From Solicoccozyma terricola (taxonomy: Eukaryota > Basidiomycota > Tremellomycetes > Filobasidiales > Piskurozymaceae): a stretch of DNA of 64,000 bases. Every line of letters starts with the position of its first letter. Positions within the stretch are counted from its first letter, which is position 1. The stretch spans positions 699,557 through 763,556 of the forward strand of contig BCLD01000015.1 in assembly GCA_001600875.1 (NCBI GenBank), read 5' to 3'. The notes under the pieces were generated by a model. The model was not told the DNA's origin. It saw only the letters and a list, made by a program, of their open reading frames with translations, and made no database searches. The position numbers and the translations under genes are program-made. Positions 36,273 to 47,237 of this stretch are shown here, piece after piece.

Positions 36273-38626
36273 TCATCTACCGCCTTGTGCCCTCGACGAC
36301 ATCTTCTTACAAGCCTCCTTGATCCTCTCTATCGTACTCGCATCCTCCACTCTCCGTGTCGCCTTGAGCACAACCTCCAACGCTTCCGTACTCGACATCG
36401 CCCTACTGTCGATAGCTTGCTCGAGTAACTTGACTGCGATTTCTGGATTCCGATGGAACGCTGAAGCCAACAATGCGGCCACGTCCATCTCCGTTGGTGG
36501 TGTTGGACTCTTCAAAATGTATTCAAAGATCTTGTAAGCTGCGTCGATGGCTCCGATAGCGACGAATGATTGCGCGAGGGATGTAAGACTCTCTCGTGGA
36601 AGGTTGAAGAGAGACGGTGAAGCACGAGCGAACTCTCGGATGACTCGGGCGGCAAATGCTCGATCCCTAGGTGGACGATCACCTCTCGGTGTTCCCAACG
36701 ACTCTGCCATCGCGAGCGTGAGCCTATGATCACCAGCTACATCGATGCAGTGCTCTTCATCGCCCAACGCCGCATCATAAAACTTGCGAGCCGCTTTCGA
36801 ATATCCAGGTCTACGGAGGAGAATGCGAATATATTCGGTCCATTGATTTCCAGAGAGGGTATGTCGATGAACTCGGAGTGATTCATTGAGCAGAGAGAGA
36901 TCCGGTGAGTGGAATATCTGTTTTCCCTCGGGGATTTTCAGAATATGTTCTGCAAGTCGGAGAGTACTTTCTCCACGCGGAGGAGGTTGACCTCGTCGTA
37001 GTAGCTTTTGGTAAATTTTCCATCGCGGGGTAGGAGGGATTCGATCGAGTGCTGTGTAAAGCATTTCCCTGACCTCTTGTCTGAGCGGAAACACTTTCGA
37101 GCCGAATTTAGTCTTTATCAAGAAATTCTGTATCTCCAAGAATGACTCCATGTCACCCGGTGTGAGAGCATCCTGGATGATCAAATTCACAATATCGCTC
37201 CAAGGTTGAATCGGAAATTCCCCGAGATTTGATTGAAATCGTTTTTGTGAAATGAGACGTTGTAACAATATCATCAATTCGTGAATATCTCGTTTGCAAA
37301 GATGTCCACGAGATGAAATCAAGATTTCCGAAGAGATGTTTACGAGATGTCGATGTGGAATCGGTTGTAATCCTTCATATCCTACCGATACCCGATGTAA
37401 TACTTCATTCTTCTCCAATATTGAACAAAGCGATTCCGCAATTTCCAACTCGTCATGTTCCAATAACCAAACGATAGACATGAAACTCAAATAAATCCTT
37501 CGTTTTCGTCTTGATATGTCAATTCCAGTCACTGTTGATTCCAATCCATCGTTTGCCAATGCTGAAACAATTATTTTGAGTCTCTCAGCCATGATACCCG
37601 ATTCCTTCACGTTGGTCGATATCAGACTATCTAGAAGATGGGTGATTTGATCCATCGACATTCCAATGATCATCTTCTCCAATATCTCCGTCGAAATTGA
37701 ATCAACCAATTGATATACTAAAATCTTGAGAGTATTTGGAAATTCTCTTCCTTTTTCCGAACCAAGAAAGATATCCAAAACTGATCTCACGTTCGATTCG
37801 TCAGATGTTGAACCAGAAGATATAGTATCGACGATTATCCTAAGTGGATGAATAGCGTGAACTGTTAATAGACGTCGAGTGAGTGTTTCAAGGTCTGATG
37901 AATCGAGTTGGTGGACAAGTGATTCTATAGGATTCAAAGAGAGGTTGGTGAGTGTATTGAGAAGATCCGAGTCGATTCGGTCTACCGGAGAAAGATTGGG
38001 TATTTCGGGGAGGGGTTTTGATATTTGAAGGGAGACGTTCTGATGATCAGGCAGTTGAATTTGTGATTCCATCCATCCACGTCTTCTAACGTTGGACGAA
38101 GAAGGCGAAGGAGAAGAAGAAGAAGAATAATGTCGATATTTCATTCTCTGATTTTGCTCTTCATCTTCCTCTTGTTCGATTGTGGGTTTCCCAAATTCCA
38201 AATATGATTCATTTCCTTCCACCATTTGATTAGAAGGGGAAATCATCACTTGATTAGAAGCTTTCCTCGAGTTGTGGATTGAAAAACAGTGAGAGAGGAT
38301 AGGTCTAGGACCAAGACGAAGAGTCGGTTGATGATTCTGTGAAGAGAATTGACGAGATCGACATCTTCGAGGCAAATTAGGAGATGAGTTTGCATCTATC
38401 AGGTTATCGAAAAACAAAAGGGATCAAATCAATTAGCAGCGATCAACTTGTGATATGAGCAACAGCCAAACCATGACCTGTGTAACTCACAGGACTGAAC
38501 CACCCTCGATTGAGCAAGTATGTGATTAACCAGCTCGACTGCCCTAGCCGTCCTCATTGACATCCCGACTCCTGCTCCGACTCCGAGCCCCGCTGTGGAC
38601 AGCAGCGACCTAGACGAGGAGGACAT
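36273..38626 (-). CDS. Probable mitochondrial helical-repeat protein
   Basis: Two exons, 38491-38626 and 36273-38395, join in frame to 752 residues. The N-terminus (MSSSSRSLLSTAG, MSMRTARAVELVNHIL, RRCRSRQFSSQ) is basic, Ser-rich and free of acids for about 60 residues, as in a mitochondrial presequence. The rest is almost all alpha-helical with leucine-rich helix pairs (LTNLSLNPIESLVHQLDSSD, FPNTLKILVYQLVDS). Near the end, AQSFVAIGAIDAAYKIFEYI and AALLASAFHRNPEIAVKLLE look like pentatricopeptide or tetratricopeptide units. A role in mitochondrial RNA handling or translation would fit a PPR protein, but no clear 35-residue PPR series is visible, so this is a tentative call. Neighbouring genes give no hint. 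Confidence 0.7.
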
Positions 38627-38868
38627 GCGGGGGGTGTGCGTATGGACGATGTACGATGGGTGAGATTGTGCGGGGGTCGTCGCAACAGGCGGGGGGTTCG
38701 CTTGTCTGAAAAGCGAGAAATGGATTTTGAAATGATGATTATGTAATTCACACAAGTCGTCATTCACCACAACACCACACCCCACATACAACACCCACCC
38801 ACCATCCACCCACCCACTCACCCCCCACTCACCACCCATCCCCCACACCCCACCCATCCCCAACACCC

Positions 38869-41572
38869 ATGGCCACCAAAGATCAAGACTCGAAAGGGTT
38901 CGGTTTCTCATTCACACCTCGTCCATCTATATCGAGAAGTTCAAGCTACAGTTCTCTGTTGGCAGGAGGTGGAGGTGGTTGGGATGTAGATGAGAAAGAC
39001 AATTGGGCTGGAGCGTTGACGTTGTTAGGTGAGTACGGTGGGGGGCCAAGCACGTTTAGACCGGGGTCTTCAGAAATTATACAATGGGTTATGAGGAAAT
39101 TCGACCAAACAACCCGACTTACCCATCATATCGCCTTTACCAGACGTCGTTGAAACATTCTTTGATTCACGTCTTGATCTCCTCGAACGACAACTACGAG
39201 CTCATTCTCGATCAATTAAAGCCAAAGCTAGTGAATTAATTCCCAAGGGATTACGAACACCTCGAACGGGAGCGGTAACTCCAGCTGATGAGTTGGAGGA
39301 TGATGAAGTGGTTGGTGTTGGGGAAAGTAGGGAAGGTAGAGAAGGGAGGGAAGGTGTGAGAGCGAGGAAGTATAGGAAAGAGGTTGAGAAAGAAGTTGAG
39401 AGGATTAGATTGAAGGTGCGTTTCTAGGGTTTTGGTATGGTGAAGGACGTTGGTGCGTTGTTTTTTTAATGCTTGGACTCTACGAAAACGTACAGCTCGC
39501 GGGCAAGGTCACCGATCTAAGTTCGACTTGGAGATCAGCTCAGATAGTTCGGACGAGGGATAAAGTTTGTGAGTTTTAGTTTGTTATTGTGATTACGGTT
39601 TCGTTTCACATTCAACGGTCTAATATCTGACGAGTACGCCCTCTCTCTGTTTGTCCCCCCCCCCCCCCCCCCCCCCGGGGATTAGCTTTCCTATTCGGTG
39701 TTCTGTCGCTCACATTCACATGTCTACTTATCGGGTTGGCACCAGAGTGGATCCCATTCGCGTATACAGTACAAAGTATGTTTTATCTCCCGACGAGGAT
39801 TTGGAGTTATAAGAAGAAGTCGTATCATTATTTCTTGTTCGGTGAGTGAGGGGTTGATGGATTGGTTTGAAAGGGTTTGTTGAGGGTGATTGGTGATTGA
39901 TTTTGTTTCTGTTGTTGATGTGTCTGATGCTTGGATGTTTGGGGGTGTTGTTTTCACAAAAGAGTGAGTGGCGAAAAGGATAATTACATTGACAAGTACG
40001 GAGTATTGACGCTTACACCGCAACCCTACAGTCTTTGTTACTTTGTCAACATCATGGATCTCGTTTGGCTATGGTGTTTCCCATCGAGCGCTGCGCTATT
40101 CATCACTTGCTATTGTCTGACCTTGGGTACGTTCATCTGCTCGACCTGATAACACGAAACCTTCTACTAACCGGTTAACCTCCCCCCCCCCGGCTGTCCT
40201 ACCTAGGTCCTATCGCATCGGCAATCGTTACATGGCGAAATTCACTCGTCTTCCATTCACTTGATAAAGTGACGAGTCTTTTTATTCATATGTACCCGCC
40301 GTTGGTACTGAGTATGATCATGTGAGTGGCAGATATTCAACAGGCCTCCCGTTTATGGGGATCGTTTCACCTCGAAACTCGGGAAAATAGAAAAAATTGA
40401 TGAGACAATGGGGCGGGGCGGGGGTTAACGCAGGCACTTTTGTCCTGGAAGAGAAGAACGATATCCAGCTATAGTCAAGGTGGCAAAATATAGTTGGTGG
40501 CAGATGATTTTATTGAGTGCTGTTCCTTGTGAGTTTTTATTTTTTGGCATTGTCATTCTCCCAAAAATACTCGCTCGAGTTTCGCGGCGATTTGATGAGA
40601 ATTAACGGGTGGGGGATTTTAGATATTATCTGGCAAGGACTGTATTGGAAGGTAAGGCGTTCTTCGATGGGTCATGAATCAGAAAGAGTAATAACTCATA
40701 GCAACGTGGACATTCAAGCTCGTCCTTGTGAATCGACGGACTAAGATTGAATCGGGTCAACGTCAAACGTCATTCCGATAGTGAGTATACGTTTTTAGAT
40801 TGTTTTTTCACAGCGCGTTCGTTCGTTCAGTTAGTTGCACACAATTGACCTGCCGACTTTGGGACTCGATTGTTTCCCTTTTTTTCATTTCTAAGCATGC
40901 TCAATGATAAACGAGGACCGATCGGGAAGATGTTACAAGGAATTTCAGCAGAATATAGGGAGGCTTCATTTATGGCTGGTCAACTTGGTGAGCTTGTTTT
41001 GATGACGGGGGTGTTTTGGGTCTTTTTACATGTTTGATTGAGCTAAAAGAAGGAGCGGGGGGGGGGGGGGGGTTGAACGCAGTCTACTCGATCATCTGCA
41101 TGCTTCCTGCTGCATGTTTTTTGATCCACGGGCCTAAGACCAGCGTGGTTTTCTTGATCGGGATATTCAGTGTATCAGTGTGGAATGGAGCTAGTTATTA
41201 TGTCGAGGTGTTTGGAAGGAAGTGAGTTGATATTGGAACTGGTAATTGCATATACAAATACTGATTCTTTTATGAGTTTCTTTTGGTCCGTCCTTTTTCC
41301 ATAGATTCGAAAGAGAACTTGAGAAACTTCGAAAGGAGATGGAAGCGAGTACAAATGGATCTCAACCGTCTCAATCTGGACCTGGATCACCACATGTTGA
41401 ACATTTTTCACCTGATATGAGGGGGGGTGAGGTCGGCGTGGGAGCGGGAGTGGGAGTGGGAGCCAAGTTGGCCAATTCACCTTTAATGCTGGATGGAGTG
41501 AGCTGCGGCGGGGATGTTGAGCGACTGTCGTTGGATGGGGACGGTGTAGGGGAGTGGAAGAAGGATGCGTGA
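38869..41572 (+). CDS. GPC1: Glycerophosphocholine acyltransferase (DUF2838)
   Basis: Acylates glycerophosphocholine to lysophosphatidylcholine in phosphatidylcholine remodelling; known from yeast Gpc1. The start at 38869 (CCCATGGCC) gives MATKDQDSKGFGFSFTPRPS. A charged, helical region follows (VVETFFDSRLDLLERQLRAH; EKEVERIRLK). Membrane segments begin LFGVLSLTFTCLLIGLAP. The family signature is clear: YFVNIMDLVWLWCFPSSAAL, CYCLTLGPIASAIVTWRNSL and DKVTSLFIHMYPPLVLS. More helices (QMILLSAVPYIIWQGLYW, VYSIICMLPAACFLIHGPKT) and a polar tail end at TGA 41570-41572. About ten short introns, one containing a 22-nt C run and one a 16-nt G run. Expected location is the ER membrane. Confidence 0.92.
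39655..39676 (+). repeat. 22-nt C run in a GPC1 intron
   Basis: Uninterrupted C run next to the acceptor of a GPC1 intron, where a polypyrimidine tract is expected. Confidence 0.85.
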
Positions 41573-42245
41573 GTGGATGGCCGGCCGGGTGATGGATATT
41601 CCTGTGCCCGACTGGCGATCCCCATCCCATTCCCATATGCCATGGACGATGACCATAAATAATCGCGTGATGCGCTTGGTGACCGCCCTGCTTGCTGCCA
41701 CCGTCACCCCCGCCATCTGTTTCAACACCATCGCTGTCACTGTCAGGCTCATCCCAACCAGCTCAACGGTGTAGCACTTTCCATCGAGCACGACACATCG
41801 TCCACTGCACACCCCGTCACATCACTCATCCAACGCCGGCCTCGAGCGCGCCATCCATCGACCAGCCGCACAGTAAACAACATCGGTCCTTGACACCCTG
41901 TAGCGAACCCCTTGTCAGCTCTACTCTGAAACACCCCGAACACAGAAGGACAACTCGGGTGGATCCTCGACAGAACAACCTCGCGGACACAATCCCAACG
42001 ACATCGAACCACCCATTCCCCCCCGACAAAGGATACTCGATCCTTATGTCCCTTCGAAGAGAACGACGGTTGCTTTCCCTATCATTCAAGACATCGTCAT
42101 TCGTTTCAAACGTTAACAACAACGACAAAGACGTCAGTCTATCAGTATTCGATAGTGGAGATAGCGATCCACCACCAATTCAAATCACTGATACGGAATT
42201 TGATAACGACGTGTACGCATTTCATATTCAGGATACACAAGTCGG
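41573..42245 (+). promoter_or_regulatory. GPC1-CCR4 intergenic region
   Basis: About 670 bases holding the GPC1 3' end and the CCR4 promoter and leader. Open frames cross it, but with no start or motif that supports a gene. CAACGACAAC-type A/C-rich sequence near 42110 fits a fungal leader. Confidence 0.4.
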
Positions 42246-44968
42246 ATGTTCTATCCTTCACCATCGCCTGGATTGGCGACCAAAGATCCTGGAGGAGGAT
42301 CGAGTTCAATGAATGCTGCTAATGCTTGGCAGCGTAGTGGTGGTGGGGGTGGTGTGGGTGGAGCGGGAGTACCACCTCCATCACCCGGCTATGGGATGAA
42401 CGGATATTCCTACACTCATTCCGCTCAACATGGTCAACATTTCGGGAATGGTTTGATGGGAAATGGAAGTGGGAGTGGTGGTGGTGGTGGTACTGGTGGA
42501 GGAGGGTTGTTACATCATAGTCATGGTGTGATGATGGGTGGTGGTGGTGGTGCTGGAGGAGGAGGACATGGAATGGGGAGTCATATGGGTGGAATGGGAA
42601 TGTTGAGTCATGGTGGGAGGAGCGGTGGGAGTCCACCAGGTGGAAGAGGTGAAACTTCACCTTATTGGCAAGAACAATTGGTTCGAGCTGATGTGAGTAG
42701 CGTTGGGGTAAAAGGTCCGGATTGATCTCGTCGGATCGTAGGGCTGATTATCTGTTATTCTTCATTCGTTATATTCTACACTACAGTACTGCCGACAAGC
42801 ATCATCACCTCATCATCGCGCTAGAGCAACAGCAATGCAAGCTCGTATGCAAAAGAACCCTCTACCAATCCTCGATCCGAATCGACCTTCATCAGCGTTG
42901 TCAACCTCGACGCCTACACCCGCTCATCGGAAGAATATGAGTGTAGCGACCGTCGGGACATCAGGAAGCGGCGGCGGCGCCGGCGGTGCGACGAATGGTG
43001 TTTCGAACGACGATGCTGCAACGGATGGCACGAATTCACCAGCTACCTCTTCTGCACTTCCCGGATCCGGTGCTCTCGTTCCTCGTCTTGGTGTAGGTGC
43101 TCGTACAAACGCTGGTCCATCCACCTCGATTTCTTCTTCCACGGATGAACAAACTCCTTGGACTGGGATAGATTTAGGTGGTATTCGATTGAAGACTTTG
43201 ACGCCGTCTTTATTCGCCTTCACAAACATCACGACATTATATATCAATCATAATCATTTGACCTCGTTATCACCTGGGATATCCAAGTTACGACAACTCA
43301 CTCATCTGGATGCGACGGGGAATCAATTGTCGAGTGTACCACCAGAACTCGGTCTTCTCAGCCAACTCAAGGAACTTTTACTCTTCGACAACAACCTCAC
43401 AGACCTACCTCTCGAACTAGGAACTCTTCATCAACTCGAATTCCTAGGAATCGAAGGTAACCCTCTGATCGATCCGATCCGCATCGTCATGTCCGAGAAG
43501 GGAACTCAAGGTCTCATTGCGGAATTCCGGGATAGCGCACCGATGCCACCGGATCCACCTGCTCGAATTTGGGAGGTGGTAGATGATACCGATGATGCTG
43601 AGACAGAGGAGGATCGGGAGAGGTTAGAGCAAGAGAGTTTCGGGCTTTTGAGTTATAACATACTTTGTCCGAGGTATGCTACCAAGGAGACGTATGGATA
43701 TACGCCAAGTTGGGCTTTAAGTTGGGACTATAGGAAGGATTTGATCATGAGAGATATCACGGAGCATGGGATGGATATCATTTGTTTGCAGGTGAGGAGT
43801 CGCGCGGGTTCACCTTCTTTGTTGACCTTTCTTCAGTTACTGACTCGGTACCCCTCTGCTCTCGCTGCGCAGGAAGTCGACGACGATCAATATCACGAGA
43901 CCTTCCTCCCTCGACTTACTGAACTAGGTTATGACGGCGCTTTCAACGCGAGATCTCGAGCTCGGACAATGACGAGTGACGAGAAGAAGTATGTTGATGG
44001 TTGTGCCACGTTCTGGAAGGCCGACAAGTGAGTAGTGGCTCCGATTGTGTTCTTTCCCCCTTCCTGTGTGCGTGCGAGGCCTGACGCACACACGCACCCC
44101 ACCCTTTTCACATTCAGATACCAACTCATCGAACGCCAAGTGATGGAATTCAACCAACTTGCTCTTCAAAAAGAGGACATGCGAACTGATGCGTTTTTCA
44201 ATCGAGTCATGTCAAAGGACAATATCGCTCTTATCTGTCTATTTGAGAACAAGAAGACGGATGCTCGACTTGTCGTAGCCAACGCTCATCTTTATTGGGA
44301 TCAAGCGTTCCGAGACGTCAAACTCTTGCAAATGTCGATGTTGGTGGAAGAGATTGAGAATGTCGCTTCGAGATTCGCTAGGTTCCCACCGAAACATAGA
44401 GCGTATCAACCTGGTCAAGTTGTCGATTCAAACACTCCGAAACCATCACCCACATACTCGGAAGGAGGCAAGATCCCAATAATCTTGTGTGGTGATTTGA
44501 ATTCACTTAAAGATTCATCCGTGTTTGATCTCCTGCAAGGTGGTCGTATCTCTCATAGTCACGAGGATTTCATGTCTCACCAGTACGGTCATTACACGTC
44601 TAAAGGGATAACGCACCGAATGTCTTTACGATCCGCTTATCATACCGATGATGATAAGGAGGGTATCTCGTTTACGAATTATACTCCTGGATTCGTCGGT
44701 ACGATAGACCATATTTGGTATTCGAGTAATTGGTTGGGAGTCACGAGTAGGTTGGGGAGCGTAGATGAGGGATATGTGGAGCGAATAGTAGGGTTCCCAA
44801 ATCCTCATTTCCCGTCCGAGTGAGTGGAGTTTTAGGCCCGAGAAGCGTGAATTGGGACGTGTTGTACTGATTACCTTTTTTCTGGGTTTGGATAGTCATA
44901 TCCCGGTGGCTGCGACTTTCAGGCCGAAGAAGGAGAGACAGTTGCTCAATGGTGGCGGGCATCGTTGA
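42246..44968 (+). CDS. CCR4: CCR4-NOT deadenylase catalytic subunit
   Basis: Shortens poly(A) tails of mRNA as the exonuclease of the CCR4-NOT complex. Five exons, 42246-42692, 42787-43791, 43873-44027, 44118-44819 and 44896-44968, give 793 residues. The N-terminus is Gly/His-rich (LMGNGSGSGGGGGTGGGG, HHSHGVMMGGGG). Leucine-rich repeats follow (NITTLYINHNHLTSLSPGIS, LTHLDATGNQLSSVPPELG, LKELLLFDNNLTDLP), the NOT-binding surface of Ccr4. The endonuclease/exonuclease/phosphatase domain starts LLSYNILCPRYATKETYGY, with catalytic Glu in ICLQEVD, then VVANAHLYWDQAFRDVKLLQ, ILCGDLNSLKDSSVFDLL and GTIDHIWYSS. The end NPHFPSDHIPVAATF carries the catalytic His. All motifs are intact. Retention of the repeats separates it from Angel and nocturnin. 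Confidence 0.96.
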
Positions 44969-45497
44969 GTGGTGTGGTGTGTGTGTGGGGGAGTACGAGG
45001 AGTGGGCGCGGTTGGCGGGGTGGAGTGGGAAATGCGATGAAAGAAATGACATGTGGGAAGGGGTAGGCTGGGGGGGGGGTAATTTTGTGTGGCGTTCAAA
45101 GAGTTGTTCGATGGCGCGACCGATGGGCGCTTGTCAAAAGAATGTTTCGAGACCTGCGTGCGTTCGAGTGTGTTCTCGAAAGCTGTTGTAACTGTATTAC
45201 ATGATCTTTCGTTCGAGGTAGCCTGTGTCGAGGAGGAGGCCGAGGAGGAGGCCGAGGAGGAGGAGGAGGGATGGACAGATGGGGGATAGCGGGAATGGAC
45301 TGAGTCCCGCATGACCCCTCCCCTCCCGCATGGCCCCGCCCCCCGCCCCCCCCCCCGGCTGAGTCCCGCATGCATCCCCTACTTTTCCCGAGTCCAACCT
45401 CTACCATCTCACACAGCTCATCACCCACCCACCCACCCATCCATCCCATCCCTCATCCCACATCCCATCCACCGTCTTCACCGCATCACCCATCACC
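44969..45497. promoter_or_regulatory. CCR4-ATP16 intergenic region
   Basis: About 530 bases. It holds a GAGGAGGCC tandem at 45230-45268 and a repeated GACTGAGTCCCGCATG / GGCTGAGTCCCGCATG at 45299 and 45358. The final 100 bases are C-rich with CACCCACC repeats leading into the ATP16 start. Confidence 0.45.
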
Positions 45498-46762
45498 ATG
45501 CTCGGAGCTCTTCGTCCTATCGTCACCCGCGCGGCTCAGCGTTCGGTCGCACAGATTACCGCAAAGAGGGGTTACGCAGAGGTTGCAGATGGTGCATTGA
45601 AACTGAGCTTGGTTTTACCTCACCAGGTGAGTTTGGAGGAGGGAACCGTTCGGCTGGGACTAGGGTGGAAGAGGGGGGAATGATGGGATATGTTTGGGTG
45701 ATAGATGGTCCGGGGAAGATAGGGATGATAATGCTGGAAATAAACGAGGAACTTTCTTGATCGCTGATTCCTATCGCTTCATCTCCCATCTCCCAAAACC
45801 AAAACCCCACCGCGTCCCTGCAATCGTCCGACGACACCCACCCCAACGACCTCACTGTCCACGTAATCCAACCAACCAGGCTCTCTTCACCTCCCAATCA
45901 GTCACTCAAGTCAACATCGCAGCAGCTACCGGAGACATGGGTATCCTAGCCAACCACGTCGCCAGTGTAGAGGCCTTGAGGCCTGGTGTGCTGGAGATTA
46001 TTGAGAATGGTGGTGGGAGTAAGAAGTGGTTTGGTGAGTGTGATTTGGAGTTTCTTTTGGGTTAAGACGATATCGATATACATAGCAGGCGGCTGCGAGG
46101 GAGTTTGAGCATTTGAAGTGTGTTCGGGCAAACTCGTGACACTCAACACTTCATGATCGCGTTGCGGCTCATTGTGGAACGGGGCGATATCGAATGTACT
46201 CGAGGATCAAATCCCACCGCATCGATGAGAAGGATCGTGTGCAATCGGTGGACGACGTCTATTTCGAATGCATGTTAACCGACGGACAGGATGTCGGTCG
46301 ACACGAAGGTCCTGACTTGGGTGGTCGTGGATATCTTTTGGCGTCTTGATATGAAATCTTCTACGTGTTTCTTCATACTTACTACCCTCGTAACCATTCC
46401 CACTCTACCAGTCTCCGCCGGTTTCGCTACCGTCCACGGTAACAACTCTTTAACCATCAACGCCGTTGAAGCCTACGAGCTCGATCAATTCTCTCCAGAG
46501 GTTCGTTTCCCATCTCCCCCCCNNNNNNNNNNNNNNNNNNNNNNNNNNNNNNCCCCCACCCCCCAACCTCACGAACGAGTTTTCTAACTTTTACTAACCA
46601 TCTTCAACACCCCAACCCTCCACCGCACGCCCGCAGAGTATTCGAGCCGGTCTATCAGAGGCTCAAAAAGTCATCGCTTCATCGGCTTCAGAGAAGGACA
46701 AGGCTGAAGCTAGGATCGAGGTCGAGGTGTTTGAGAGTCTGCAAAATGCTTTGCACAAGTAG
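45498..46762 (+). CDS. ATP16: Mitochondrial ATP synthase delta subunit (bacterial epsilon-like)
   Basis: Part of the central stalk of F1Fo-ATP synthase in the mitochondrial matrix. Four exons, 45498-45626, 45880-46033, 46412-46500 and 46637-46762, join to 165 residues (yeast Atp16 is 160). The N-terminus MLGALRPIVTRAAQRSVAQI TAKRGY is a clear presequence with a cleavage-like RGYA. The beta-sandwich reads LKLSLVLPHQALF, VNIAAATGDMGILANHVASV and VHGNNSLTINAVEAYELDQF. The C-terminal helices read GLSEAQKVIASSASEKDKAE. Intron 2 is long (378 nt). Intron 3 starts with a rare GTTCGT donor and contains a 30-base N gap, so its length is uncertain, but the exons on both sides are complete. Confidence 0.96.
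46523..46552. other. Assembly gap of 30 N
   Basis: Thirty N bases flanked on both sides by C runs, inside ATP16 intron 3. The gap most likely marks an unresolved C homopolymer. Confidence 0.95.
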
Positions 46763-47237
46763 ATGGGAAGTGGGGAAGTGAGGTAGTTTGTAGGAGAATG
46801 ATTAGACGATGAATTGGAATTCCTAAAGAATGGCCGTGTGCGTGATGCGCAGAATATGCGGGCGGCGTTCCCTCCCCCCCCCCCCCCCCCCCCCCAACAA
46901 AAATAAAAAAACGGCGATTTGTGCTTTCATTTCATCCAGGTATGCGCACGATGGATACTAACATCCGCATACATCCGTTCGAACCCAACCACATTCTCAC
47001 CTTATCAACTTCGCCCTAAAAACTACCCTAACCCTCTTTGGTGCGCACGAACATGCCGCACTTAGATCCCTGTTCATCCCTGTTCATCCCCTTCCTCTCC
47101 TCTCCTCTCCCCCCCCCCCCCCTCTCCCAAATAAAAATTAATAAAATTAAAAAGGAACGTTTCATTGAGAGTTGGTATGAGAGAAACATGCTATGTCGTT
47201 AAGGTGTTAATTTAAAAGAAAAAACATCGAGGTGGTA
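46763..47237. other. Convergent 3' spacer with C runs
   Basis: About 475 bases between convergent genes. Contains a 22-nt C run at 46874-46895 and a 14-nt C run at 47109-47122, AT-rich stretches near 47130-47225, and no gene. Confidence 0.6.

Noticed and set aside
42319..42660. His-rich open frame antisense to CCR4 exon 1
   Set aside because: It is the complement of a glycine-codon repeat in a real exon and has no independent support.
45096..45449. Open frames over the GAGGAG and CCCGCATG repeats
   Set aside because: Repeat-driven, biased composition (Arg/Pro/Gly), on the opposite strand to the flanking genes; best explained as spacer.
46150..46260. tRNA-like T-arm (GGATCAAATCC) in ATP16 intron 2
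   Set aside because: No matching acceptor stem, D-arm or anticodon arm at the right distances.
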